From an uncultured Devosia sp. (GTDB lineage: Bacteria > Pseudomonadota > Alphaproteobacteria > Rhizobiales > Devosiaceae), in assembly GCA_946481445.1 (NCBI GenBank), contig CAMLOA010000167.1, positions 1 to 5,457 of the forward strand: a stretch of 5,457 nt of DNA, in the 5' to 3' direction. Made by a program: the position numbers and the translations under genes. Numbering within the stretch: the first letter of the stretch is position 1; each line of letters opens with the position of its first letter. The notes under the pieces were generated by a model. The model did no database searches. It had not been told where the DNA came from and was given only the letters and a program-made list of their open reading frames with translations. This document shows positions 1 to 5,457 of the stretch, piece by piece.

Positions 1-257
1 AGCGCAATCGTCTCGCCCAGGTCCCCGACATAGTCGTAGCTCATGGCGAACAGCGCCTCGTCCACCTCGCGCAGCACCGTTTCCTTGAGCAGAGCCGGCT
101 TCACATTGCGGAAAGTCAACGCCCCGGTCAGCACGGCAAGCGCAAAGCCGCGATCGGGGTCCGGCACCTCGCGGAAATACTGCGTCAGCGCGCTGAGCTT
201 GCGCGTCCGCGACGGCGTCAGCGCCAAGAGCTCCAGCAATTGGGCAAAGCGCTTCAT
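1..257 (-). CDS. ATP-dependent DNA ligase, N-terminal part (truncated by window edge)
   Basis: The reading frame begins MKRFAQLLELLALTPSRTRK and stays open for 85 codons to the left edge. It matches from memory the start of the ATP-dependent DNA ligases found beside an exonuclease in many proteobacteria. The visible part belongs to the helical DNA-binding N-terminal domain (DNA_ligase_A_N type): a leading helix, a 'LTPSRTRKLSAL' segment, 'FREVPDPDRGFALAVLTGAL', then 'KPALLKETVLREVDEALF'. The nucleotidyltransferase domain with the lysine that takes AMP would lie outside the window and cannot be checked. Known role of the family: sealing nicks in DNA with ATP, as an accessory repair enzyme beside the NAD-dependent housekeeping ligase. 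Its ATG overlaps the TGA of the upstream exonuclease (ATGA at 257-254), so the two are very likely co-transcribed and translationally coupled. I am confident of the family, with the main uncertainty that the catalytic part is unseen. Confidence 0.88.
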   Translation of the reverse strand, partial: MKRFAQLLELLALTPSRTRKLSALTQYFREVPDPDRGFALAVLTGALTFRNVKPALLKETVLREVDEALFAMSYDYVGDLGETIA

Positions 258-1261
258 TCGCCCTCGCCCTCCCCGCCATCGTCCTCGAAACCCTGGATAT
301 TGAGCGGTTCGGCCTGCAATCCCTGTTTCCGGCACCAATAGACCAGCGCATCCTCCCGCCCATGTGTCACCCACACGGTCTGAGCGCGCGTCTCGTGGAT
401 GGTCTGCTGCAACTCGCCCCAGTCGCAATGGTCCGAAATCACCAGCGGCAGTTCCACCAGCGCCTGTCGCGCCCGCTGCTTCACGCTCATCCAGCCCGAA
501 GCCTGGCAGGTCACCGGATCAGGAAAGCGCCGGCTCCACCGGTCGCGGATTGCCGAAGGCGGCGCGATCACGATCTGCCCAGCCAGTTCGGCCTTGGGCA
601 CATCCAGCGCCGGCCGCAAATCCCCCAGTTTCACGCCCAGTTCCTCATAGAGCGCACAGAGCCGCAGCATCGCCCCATGCAGGTAAATCGGGGCGTCCCA
701 CCCGGCATCGCGCAACAGCGCAATCACCCTTTGCGCCTTGCCCAAGGCATAGCAGCCGATGAGATGGCTCCGCTCGGGCTGGTCCGCCACCGATTTCAGC
801 AGCCGTCCGATTTCGACGCTGGGATGGGGATGCTGGAACACCGGCAGCCCGAATGTCGCTTCGGTCACCAGCAGGTCGCACTCCACCAATTCATACGGCT
901 GCGCCGTGCGGTCGGCGAGCCGCTTGTAGTCGCCCGTCACGACCACCCTCTGCCCGCCTTGCTCCACCAGCACCTGCGCCGAACCCAGAATATGCCCGGC
1001 CGGATAGAAGGTGACGGTCACCTCGTCGATCCGATACGGCACCCCGAAATCCAGTGCCTCGAAGGTGCCGGCGCAATCCTCGCCATAGCGCACCTTCATG
1101 ATGGCGATGGTGTCGGGCGTCGCCAACACCGCGCCATGACCGCTGCGCGCATGGTCGGCATGGCCATGGGTGATGATCGCCCGCTCCCGCGGCACCGACG
1201 GGTCGATATAGGCGTCGATCGCCCTGATATGCAGGTTCCGGTCGAGGATAGGACTGGCCAT
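254..1261 (-). CDS. DNA ligase-associated exonuclease (metallo-beta-lactamase / beta-CASP fold)
   Basis: A 335-residue protein of the DNA-ligase-associated exonuclease family. The metal-binding set of the metallo-beta-lactamase fold is visible: HGHADH at 32-37, His90 in GHILGS, and Asp111 in TGDYK. The beta-CASP part follows: Glu134 in TEATFG (motif A), His278 in SDHCDW (motif B) and His300 in THGRED (motif C). Motifs B and C are 22 residues apart, as in CPSF73-type nucleases, so the active site looks intact. The inferred role is trimming DNA ends before sealing by the ligase encoded next to it, in the cytoplasm. The frame is open further upstream to an ATG at 1342, but I chose the ATG at 1261: it has a purine-rich GGGGGAG just upstream, gives the usual family length, and the extra 27 residues look like translated intergenic DNA. 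The C-terminus ends in an odd acidic, glycine-rich tail (FEDDGGEGEGE). The stop overlaps the ligase start by four bases. Confidence 0.93.
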   Translation of the reverse strand: MASPILDRNLHIRAIDAYIDPSVPRERAIITHGHADHARSGHGAVLATPDTIAIMKVRYGEDCAGTFEALDFGVPYRIDEVTVTFYPAGHILGSAQVLVEQGGQRVVVTGDYKRLADRTAQPYELVECDLLVTEATFGLPVFQHPHPSVEIGRLLKSVADQPERSHLIGCYALGKAQRVIALLRDAGWDAPIYLHGAMLRLCALYEELGVKLGDLRPALDVPKAELAGQIVIAPPSAIRDRWSRRFPDPVTCQASGWMSVKQRARQALVELPLVISDHCDWGELQQTIHETRAQTVWVTHGREDALVYWCRKQGLQAEPLNIQGFEDDGGEGEGE

Positions 1262-1286
1262 TTCTCCCCCAACGTCCACGGGTCGC

Positions 1287-1318
1287 TGCCGGTTCAACCC
1301 GGCAGGTTTGAGCCGGCA
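1287..1318. promoter_or_regulatory. Imperfect inverted repeat in the divergent intergenic region
   Basis: The arms TGCCGGTTCAA (1287-1297) and TTGAGCCGGCA (1308-1318) are complementary at 10 of 11 positions, with a 10-nt spacer. The spacer includes most of a third copy of the word, CCGGCA at 1299-1304, which gives an alternative shorter palindrome with the left arm (6-bp arms, 6-nt spacer). The element lies 26 bp upstream of the exonuclease start, in its probable leader or promoter. It could be an operator or an RNA hairpin in the leader; nothing in the sequence decides between these. The seen part is the symmetry, while function is inference. Confidence 0.35.
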
Positions 1319-1357
1319 TATTCTGCCGCCCGGCCCTGCCACACCCTGTCAGCAGGC

Positions 1358-1379
1358 GCCGGAATCCCGCAATTCCGGC
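1358..1379. promoter_or_regulatory. Perfect 8-bp inverted repeat between the divergent genes
   Basis: GCCGGAAT (1358-1365) and ATTCCGGC (1372-1379) are exact reverse complements around a 6-nt CCCGCA spacer. The nine bases TTCCGGCAC at the right arm (1373-1381) recur directly at 1410-1418, closer to the start of the small plus-strand gene. The position, between the exonuclease (minus) and the 99-residue gene (plus), fits a regulator-binding site acting on one or both promoters. A transcribed hairpin is equally possible. I found no convincing -35/-10 pair on either strand, and no alphaproteobacterial LexA box (GTTC-n7-GTTC), so SOS control of the repair pair is not supported here. Confidence 0.35.
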
Positions 1380-1437
1380 ACCGCGATAGTGGCACGAAAC
1401 TTGAATGACTTCCGGCACTTGTTCTGCCGAGGCGTCA

Positions 1438-1737
1438 ATGTCCCTATCCGTTCAGTCCAGCCTGCGCTCGTTCCCGCTCAGCGATCTGCTGAGCGCCAAG
1501 GGCAGCTCCCCGCTCCTGCCGAAAACCGCCGAGGAAGAATTCCTCGAAATCGCCAAAAAATCTCCACTGGAACGCCTGCGCGACCAGATTCTCGAAGACA
1601 TGAAGATGAGCGAAGGCGACCTCGCCCAGATGGACCCGGAAGCCCGCGCCGTCGTGGAAGACGAAATCAAGCGCCGCATGATGGAAGCGCTTGAGGCCTC
1701 CACCGATACTGGCAAGGTCGTGGATAAGACGGCCTAG
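1438..1737 (+). CDS. Small conserved protein of unknown function (99 aa)
   Basis: A soluble, charged protein with no signal peptide, no membrane segment and no cysteine. Residues 1-30 are serine/leucine-rich and probably loose (MSLSVQSSLRSFPLSDLLSA). Residues 31-57 (AEEEFLEIAKKSPLERLRDQ and onward) and 65-87 (DPEARAVVEDEIKRRMMEAL) look like two amphipathic helices joined by 'MSEGDLAQMDPE'. I recall this 'ERLRDQIL..M.....DLA.M.PE.RA.VE..I' pattern from small uncharacterised alphaproteobacterial proteins, but I know of no function and do not propose one. I chose the ATG at 1438 because GAGG at 1429-1432 sits 5 bases before it; the in-frame ATG at 1405 adds 11 residues and has no ribosome binding site. 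It starts 177 bp from the divergent exonuclease start and ends 67 bp before the next plus-strand gene. The reading is supported by its helix-like pattern and ribosome binding site. Confidence 0.8.
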   Translation: MSLSVQSSLRSFPLSDLLSAKGSSPLLPKTAEEEFLEIAKKSPLERLRDQILEDMKMSEGDLAQMDPEARAVVEDEIKRRMMEALEASTDTGKVVDKTA

Positions 1738-1753
1738 CACCGCACCCTAGCGG

Positions 1754-1779
1754 GGAACAGACTGACCTCGCCAGCAGTT
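1754..1779 (+). promoter_or_regulatory. Candidate EcfG (general stress response) promoter for the DUF305-like gene
   Basis: GGAAC at 1754-1758 is followed after 17 bases by AGTT at 1776-1779. The alphaproteobacterial EcfG/RpoE2 consensus is GGAAC, 16-17 bases, then CGTT, so only one base differs. It lies in the 67-bp gap between the small protein gene and the DUF305-like membrane gene. A transcript starting shortly after 1779 would carry the ribosome binding site GGAG (1792-1795) and reach the ATG at 1805 with a very short leader. A single match found by eye can occur by chance, so confidence is moderate. Confidence 0.45.
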
Positions 1780-1804
1780 CTCCCTCAAAGCGGAGACCAC
1801 TGCC

Positions 1805-2248
1805 ATGGCCAGGCCCTACCTGCTCCTCGCCCTCAATATCGCCGTCAGCCTCGTCATCATGTATTTTGTGATGTTCGCCATGATCGATGGCTGGCGCGAT
1901 TTCTACAACAATATCAACATGGCCTATATGGCGGTGACGATGGCGGCGCCCATGGGCCCGCTGATGCTGTTGACCATGCCCCGCATGTATCCGTCACGCC
2001 CGCTCAACCTGGCTTTGCACGCGCTCTTCGTCCTGGCCTTCATCGCCGCCTTTGCCGCCATCCGCTTTCAGGCTGCCATCGGCGATGACCAGTTCATCCG
2101 CTCGATGATCCCCCATCACTCCGGGGCCATCCTGATGTGCGGGCAAGCCGATCTGACCGATGCCGAACTCGCCGCTCTATGCGAAGACATCAAGGCGGCC
2201 CAGCGCCGCGAGATCGAACAGATGCAGGCCATCCACGAGCGGCTCTAG
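1805..2248 (+). CDS. Inner-membrane protein with C-terminal DUF305-like segment (147 aa)
   Basis: Three hydrophobic stretches are visible: residues about 5-27, 40-58 and 67-88, the second rich in methionine (MAYMAVTMAAPMGPLMLLTM). A short soluble tail follows, with FIRSMIPHHSGAILMC (97-112), LCEDI (125-129) and QRREIEQMQAI (133-143). The 'F...MIPHH.GAI.M' plus 'Q..EI.QM' pattern is that of DUF305, a family of mostly exported, histidine- and methionine-rich proteins often found near copper and other metal genes. Its biochemical role is not settled, and metal binding here by His104, His105 and nearby Met/Cys residues is inference. The DUF305 part is short compared with stand-alone members. The first helix could act as an uncleaved signal anchor. 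The ATG at 1805 is preceded by GGAG at 1792-1795 with 9-base spacing. The gene converges on the M16C peptidase gene, the two stop codons being 4 bp apart, and it has a possible stress promoter just upstream. Confidence 0.85.
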   Translation: MARPYLLLALNIAVSLVIMYFVMFAMIDGWRDFYNNINMAYMAVTMAAPMGPLMLLTMPRMYPSRPLNLALHALFVLAFIAAFAAIRFQAAIGDDQFIRSMIPHHSGAILMCGQADLTDAELAALCEDIKAAQRREIEQMQAIHERL

Positions 2249-2252
2249 AGGG

Positions 2253-5159
2253 CTACATCACCTTGCTGACCGCGAGCAGCCCCGGCCGCTTCTCGTTTGC
2301 CGCCTTGATCGCGGCCTCCCCGCCCAGCACCACGACATGCCCGTGTCGCGCCACGGCATCTACCGCCTCAGCCATGCGGCGGAAATCGGCCACCGAGGTC
2401 CCCAATATCTCGTACCGCCGCTGCTGGCGGATCGCGTCCGTGGTTCCGGTCAACTGCCGCCACATTGACGAATAGCCCTTGGCGTCGGGGAATTCATACC
2501 TGTCCACATCCCCGATCACGCCAATGATCGAGCGCGTCAGGTCATTCTCGCCGATCTCCGCCCTCAGCGCCTTGCTCGCCCCGTCATAGGCGTCGATCGT
2601 CCCCAGCAGGTTCGGATCGCGGTATGACAGGAACGAAAAGTTGCCCGATGTCAGGTCAAACCGGCTCGACCCGCCATAGGCCCCGCCCTGCACCCGCACC
2701 TTGTCCCACAGATAGGTCGTGTTGAGGAATTTCAGCACCACCGCCGAAGCCCCGCTCAGCGCGAAGCCGAGCGCCCGCAGATTGGCTCCCTTGCCCACAT
2801 AATTGACCTGCGCCGGAATGATCAGCCCTTCCGAAACAGGCGCATAATCGATCGCCCAGTCGGCAAAGGCATGCGTCCCATCCGGCAGCCGCCCAAGGAA
2901 GCTCTCGATTTCCCCCTTGGCCCGGCTCCACAAGGCGCCATCGGCGGTGACATTGACCACCATGCGGGTGCGATTGAACAGCGTGTCGCGAATGCGCTTC
3001 AGCGCCGCCTCAACGCTGTCCCAATCATGCTCAAGCCGCCCGACCAGCTCGCGCAGGAAAGTAAGATAGCTCACCCCGCCCAACTGCTCGGCAATCCAGC
3101 TCGCCTCGGTCAGCCCCGCATTGAGCCGCGTATTGACGATGGCATTGCCCGAAGGCACCAGCCGCGCCTCGAAGCCGGCCTTCTCCTCCAGCGCCATCTG
3201 CTTGAACCGCGCCCGGTTATCCAACTGCGCATCGAGCAGCACATCGCCCATGATGTCGAGCATGTCGCCGACCCGGTCCGGCACCGCCTTGCCCGAGAGG
3301 AAGAACCACGCCGCGCTGCCGTCGCTTCCCTGCCGCGCCGAGAGGCCCCGATGCTGCTGCACGCCGCCAGTCAGCCGCCCGATGCGCTGTGTCAGCGAAA
3401 CGAAATCTTCCTTGCTCGTCCCGGTCTGCAGCAGCGCCCGCCCGAACAGCGGCAAATAGGGCAAGAGATCCTTGTCCAGCACATGCAGGTCAAAACCGAA
3501 ATCGAGATAGACGATCCCGAGCGTCGGCAGGTCGTGGTAGAATAGGCGCGCCTCGCCCAGATGGCCGGTCTCGATCGGCACGGACCGCGATTCCCGCGGC
3601 AGGTCGGCCAGGCCAAGCGTCGGAATCTTGGCCAGCAGCGCCGGATCGTCCACCTCTTCCTGCAACGCCCTAAGCCGTTCCGTCTCAGCGACAGTGGCTT
3701 CGAGCGCCTTTTCATCCAGCCCGGCCCGCACCCCGGCCAGGATTTCGGCTTCCTTCGCCGCCTCGCGCGCGCCCTGCTCGGGGTCCGCGCTCAGCGTCAC
3801 TGTGGTGCGGTGCATATTGTCGATGAACAGCCGCCGGATTTCGCTGGCGAAATGCCCCTTGGCCGCCTTGTCCTTGAGCGCGGCCAGCGCATCCTCGAAC
3901 TTGAGCTGCGCCAAGGGATCCCCATCATGCAGCCAGGTTCCCATTGCGTTGAACATATAGACCATGCCGCGCGGATAGGATCCGGTATTGTTCTCGCGCA
4001 GCGAGAACTCGAATGTATTGGCCGCCGCCTCGAGCTGCTCGGGCGCAAAGCCCCGCTCGGCGATCTCCTCCAGTGTCGACAGGATCAGCGCTTCAACTTT
4101 GCCCGCATCCTGGGGGTCGATCCCCTTCATGCCGAAGCTCGCCATCGGCTGGCGCAGCCCCGTGCCGATGCCGCCCCCGGTCATGCCCTCGCCCAGCCCG
4201 CTCTCGGTCAGCGCCTTGCGCAAAGGCGCCGCCGCATTGCCCGCCAGCAGATAGCTCAGCATGCCATGGCTCAGCGCCTCGGTCCGGTCGGCGGGCGGGT
4301 CGATCATCCAGTTGACCGAAACCATCCCGTCCCGTGCCTTGCCCTCGTCCTTGGTGCCCGCATAAGTCGCCAACACCTGCCGCGGCGCATTGAACTGCGG
4401 CTGGAGCTTCACCTCGGCATCAACAGGCGCCCGCTCGAACTGGCTGAAATACTCGTCCAGGATATCAAGCCGCTGCGCCGGATCGTCATCGCCGGAAAAG
4501 AAGGCCCGCGTATTGGACGGGTGATAATAGGTCTGGTGGAACCGCTTGAACTGCTCGTAGCTCAGCGCCGGAATGACCTTCGGATCGCCCCCCGAGCTCT
4601 TGCCATAGGTCACGTCAGGATAAAGCGAGCGCTGCGAGATATCGCGCATGACAGCGTCGGGCGACGAGAACACGCCCTTCATCTCGTTGAACACCACGCC
4701 CTTATAGACCAGCGGCGAACCGGCATCGTCGAGCTCGTAATGCCAGCCTTCCTGCCGGAACGTGTCCTCCGAAATCAGCGGGAAGAACACCGCGTCCAGA
4801 TACACGTCCACCAAGTTGTAGAAATCCTTGAGGTTCTGGCTCGCCACCGGATAGGCCGTCTTGTCCGGAAAGGTCATGGCGTTGAGGAAGGTGTTGAGGC
4901 TCCCCTTGATCAGCTCCACGAAGGGCTTCTTCACCGGATATTTCCGGCTCCCGCACAGCACCGAATGTTCGAGAATATGCGCTACGCCGGTCGAATCCTC
5001 CGGCGGTGTCTTGAAGGTAATGCCGAACACCTTGTTCTCGTCATCATTGACGAGGCTCAGCACCTCCGCCCCCGTCTTGCGATGCCGATAGAGCAACGCC
5101 TGACTGTTCACCTCCGCGATCTGCTCGTCGCGGATGAGTTCAAAAGCGGGATGGGACAT
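2253..5159 (-). CDS. M16C zinc metallopeptidase, presequence protease (PreP)-like
   Basis: A 968-residue peptidase of the PreP type, full length for the family. The inverted zinc motif HILEH is at 61-65 (His61, His65 as ligands, Glu64 as catalytic base), within HILEHSVLCGSRKYP. The third ligand is Glu159 in VVFNEMKG. Near the C-terminus VRVQGGAYGG supplies Arg822 and Tyr828, spaced as the substrate-binding Arg/Tyr pair of plant PreP. Rough layout: catalytic M16 domain 20-180, second M16 domain 180-420, M16C-associated linker region 430-700 (helical, charged around 470-520), and the C-terminal pair of domains 700-968. The family cuts short unfolded peptides in a closed chamber; in mitochondria it removes targeting peptides. 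No signal peptide is seen, so a cytoplasmic peptide-clearing role is likely. I chose the ATG at 5159 (MSHPAFELIRDEQI) since homologues start this way. The frame continues upstream to 5312, but those 51 residues are Arg-rich and run into the repeat. The ribosome binding site is weak (GAG, 7 bases away). Confidence 0.95.
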   Translation of the reverse strand: MSHPAFELIRDEQIAEVNSQALLYRHRKTGAEVLSLVNDDENKVFGITFKTPPEDSTGVAHILEHSVLCGSRKYPVKKPFVELIKGSLNTFLNAMTFPDKTAYPVASQNLKDFYNLVDVYLDAVFFPLISEDTFRQEGWHYELDDAGSPLVYKGVVFNEMKGVFSSPDAVMRDISQRSLYPDVTYGKSSGGDPKVIPALSYEQFKRFHQTYYHPSNTRAFFSGDDDPAQRLDILDEYFSQFERAPVDAEVKLQPQFNAPRQVLATYAGTKDEGKARDGMVSVNWMIDPPADRTEALSHGMLSYLLAGNAAAPLRKALTESGLGEGMTGGGIGTGLRQPMASFGMKGIDPQDAGKVEALILSTLEEIAERGFAPEQLEAAANTFEFSLRENNTGSYPRGMVYMFNAMGTWLHDGDPLAQLKFEDALAALKDKAAKGHFASEIRRLFIDNMHRTTVTLSADPEQGAREAAKEAEILAGVRAGLDEKALEATVAETERLRALQEEVDDPALLAKIPTLGLADLPRESRSVPIETGHLGEARLFYHDLPTLGIVYLDFGFDLHVLDKDLLPYLPLFGRALLQTGTSKEDFVSLTQRIGRLTGGVQQHRGLSARQGSDGSAAWFFLSGKAVPDRVGDMLDIMGDVLLDAQLDNRARFKQMALEEKAGFEARLVPSGNAIVNTRLNAGLTEASWIAEQLGGVSYLTFLRELVGRLEHDWDSVEAALKRIRDTLFNRTRMVVNVTADGALWSRAKGEIESFLGRLPDGTHAFADWAIDYAPVSEGLIIPAQVNYVGKGANLRALGFALSGASAVVLKFLNTTYLWDKVRVQGGAYGGSSRFDLTSGNFSFLSYRDPNLLGTIDAYDGASKALRAEIGENDLTRSIIGVIGDVDRYEFPDAKGYSSMWRQLTGTTDAIRQQRRYEILGTSVADFRRMAEAVDAVARHGHVVVLGGEAAIKAANEKRPGLLAVSKVM

Positions 5160-5278
5160 GAGACTACTCGGCAGGGTTCTTGTTGTTAGATGACAACGTA
5201 GGCACCTGCATGCCGATCCGCTAGGGGCGTCACGCCGTTGAGAACGAGAGCGCCCTCGACGCATCCACACCCACCACG

Positions 5279-5364
5279 CGTCACCCTCGGGCCTGACCCG
5301 AGGGCTCTGCACTTAGCAGACGCGCCGCAAGTATAGACCCCTCGGGTCAAGCCCGAGGGTGACG
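5279..5364. repeat. Inverted pair of palindromic intergenic repeats forming a long hairpin
   Basis: Two 26-bp copies face each other: 5279-5304 on the plus strand and 5339-5364 on the minus strand, identical at 25 of 26 positions (C versus T at the fifteenth base). Each copy is CGTCA followed by its own palindrome, CCCTCGGG, five loop bases, CCCGAGGG. The pair can therefore fold either as two small hairpins or as one 26-bp stem with a 34-nt loop. The loop itself holds a 5-bp hairpin, TCTGC (5306-5310) with GCAGA (5316-5320). The layout resembles REP/BIME-type dispersed repeats, and I recall similar palindromes as common between genes in Devosia and relatives. It sits 22 bp after the stop of the gene entering from the right and 119 bp before the M16C start. 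It may shape the 3' end of that upstream transcript; no clear T-tract follows, so a classic intrinsic terminator is not claimed. Confidence 0.85.
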
Positions 5365-5386
5365 ATCGAGGATGGAGCAGCTTCGG

Positions 5387-5457
5387 CTAAACCCCGCCCC
5401 TGATCTCCGGCTTCACCTCGCGCTCATACCATTCTGCCAACCGCCCCATCAGCGCCG
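5387..5457 (-). CDS. C-terminal end of an unidentified gene (truncated by window edge)
   Basis: Only the last 22 codons and a TAG stop (5389-5387) are inside the window, reading ALMGRLAEWYEREVKPEIRG and two or three further residues. The third codon positions are strongly G/C, as in the neighbouring genes, and the peptide has a natural amphipathic-helix look, which favours a real gene end over chance. The other minus-strand frames hit stops at once. A plus-strand frame from an ATG at 5372 is also open to the edge but has poorer third-position composition. I do not recognise the family. It lies on the same strand as the M16C peptidase, 227 bp upstream of its start, with the repeat hairpin between, so separate transcription is more likely than an operon. 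Confidence 0.6.
   Translation of the reverse strand, partial: ALMGRLAEWYEREVKPEIRGGV

Noticed and set aside
1292..1309. Possible LexA (SOS) box GTTC...GTTT near the exonuclease start
   Set aside because: The half-sites are 10 bases apart rather than 7 and the second is not GTTC, so it does not fit the alphaproteobacterial box.
1262..1342. N-terminal extension of the exonuclease to an ATG at 1342
   Set aside because: The extra 27 residues translate the inverted-repeat region. The ATG at 1261 has a purine-rich ribosome binding site and gives the usual length.
362..1408. Plus-strand open reading frame opposite the exonuclease
   Set aside because: The opposite strand carries all the metallo-beta-lactamase and beta-CASP motifs, and this translation is His/Arg/Gln-rich without any recognisable domain.
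1530..1548. GAGGAA/TTCCTC inverted repeat inside the small unknown gene
   Set aside because: It is explained by the Glu-Glu-Glu-Phe-Leu coding sequence and has only a 3-nt loop; there is no sign of a function.
1740..1753. Possible terminator after the small unknown gene (CCGC...GCGG)
   Set aside because: The stem is only 4 bp with a 6-nt loop and no T-tract follows.
3561..5189. Long open reading frame on the plus strand, 542 codons
   Set aside because: It lies almost wholly opposite the M16C peptidase gene, whose family motifs are unmistakable. The Arg/His/Pro-rich translation is typical of the antisense of a GC-rich gene.
5226..5236. Short palindrome GGCGT-C-ACGCC upstream of the peptidase
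   Set aside because: Arms of 5 bp made mostly of G and C are frequent by chance in DNA of this composition, and nothing else supports a site.
5160..5312. N-terminal extension of the peptidase to an ATG at 5312
   Set aside because: The added 51 residues are Arg/Ser-rich, extend into the repeat loop and do not resemble the family N-terminus. MSHPAFELIRDEQI at 5159 is the expected start.

Overview
The window is GC-rich chromosomal DNA with tightly packed genes. The protein families suggest an alphaproteobacterium of the Hyphomicrobiales, and a Devosia-like genus is my best guess. Three things support this: a DNA-ligase-associated exonuclease/ligase pair, a small conserved 'ERLRDQILEDM...' protein of a kind I associate with alphaproteobacteria, and an intergenic CCCTCGGG-n5-CCCGAGGG palindrome of a type I associate with these genomes. 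The genus is an inference from memory; the sequence does not prove it. I see no tRNA or rRNA gene, CRISPR array, insertion sequence or phage gene.

Left part (1-1261, minus strand): a DNA-repair pair. A complete metallo-beta-lactamase/beta-CASP exonuclease is followed, with an ATGA stop/start overlap, by the N-terminal 85 codons of an ATP-dependent DNA ligase that runs off the left edge. In many bacteria these two genes sit with an Lhr-type helicase and a metallophosphoesterase, which may lie further left.

Centre (1262-2248): a 176-bp divergent intergenic region rich in CCGGCA/TGCCGG words and hairpins. It leads into two plus-strand genes: a 99-residue cytoplasmic protein of unknown function, and a 147-residue membrane protein with three predicted membrane helices and a C-terminal DUF305-like PHHSGA segment. 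The 67-bp gap before the membrane protein holds a good match to an EcfG (general stress response) promoter.

Right part (2253-5457, minus strand): a large M16C zinc metallopeptidase of the presequence-protease (PreP) type, 968 residues. Its stop lies only 4 bp from the stop of the convergent membrane-protein gene. Upstream of it is a 227-bp intergenic region with two inverted copies of a palindromic repeat that can fold into one long hairpin. Beyond that are the last 22 codons of an unidentified minus-strand gene that enters from the right edge.

The contents are mostly ordinary housekeeping and accessory genes. I did not find a convincing new multi-gene system. The points most worth checking are the inverted repeat pair, the possible stress promoter in front of the DUF305-like membrane protein, and the hairpin-rich divergent region.
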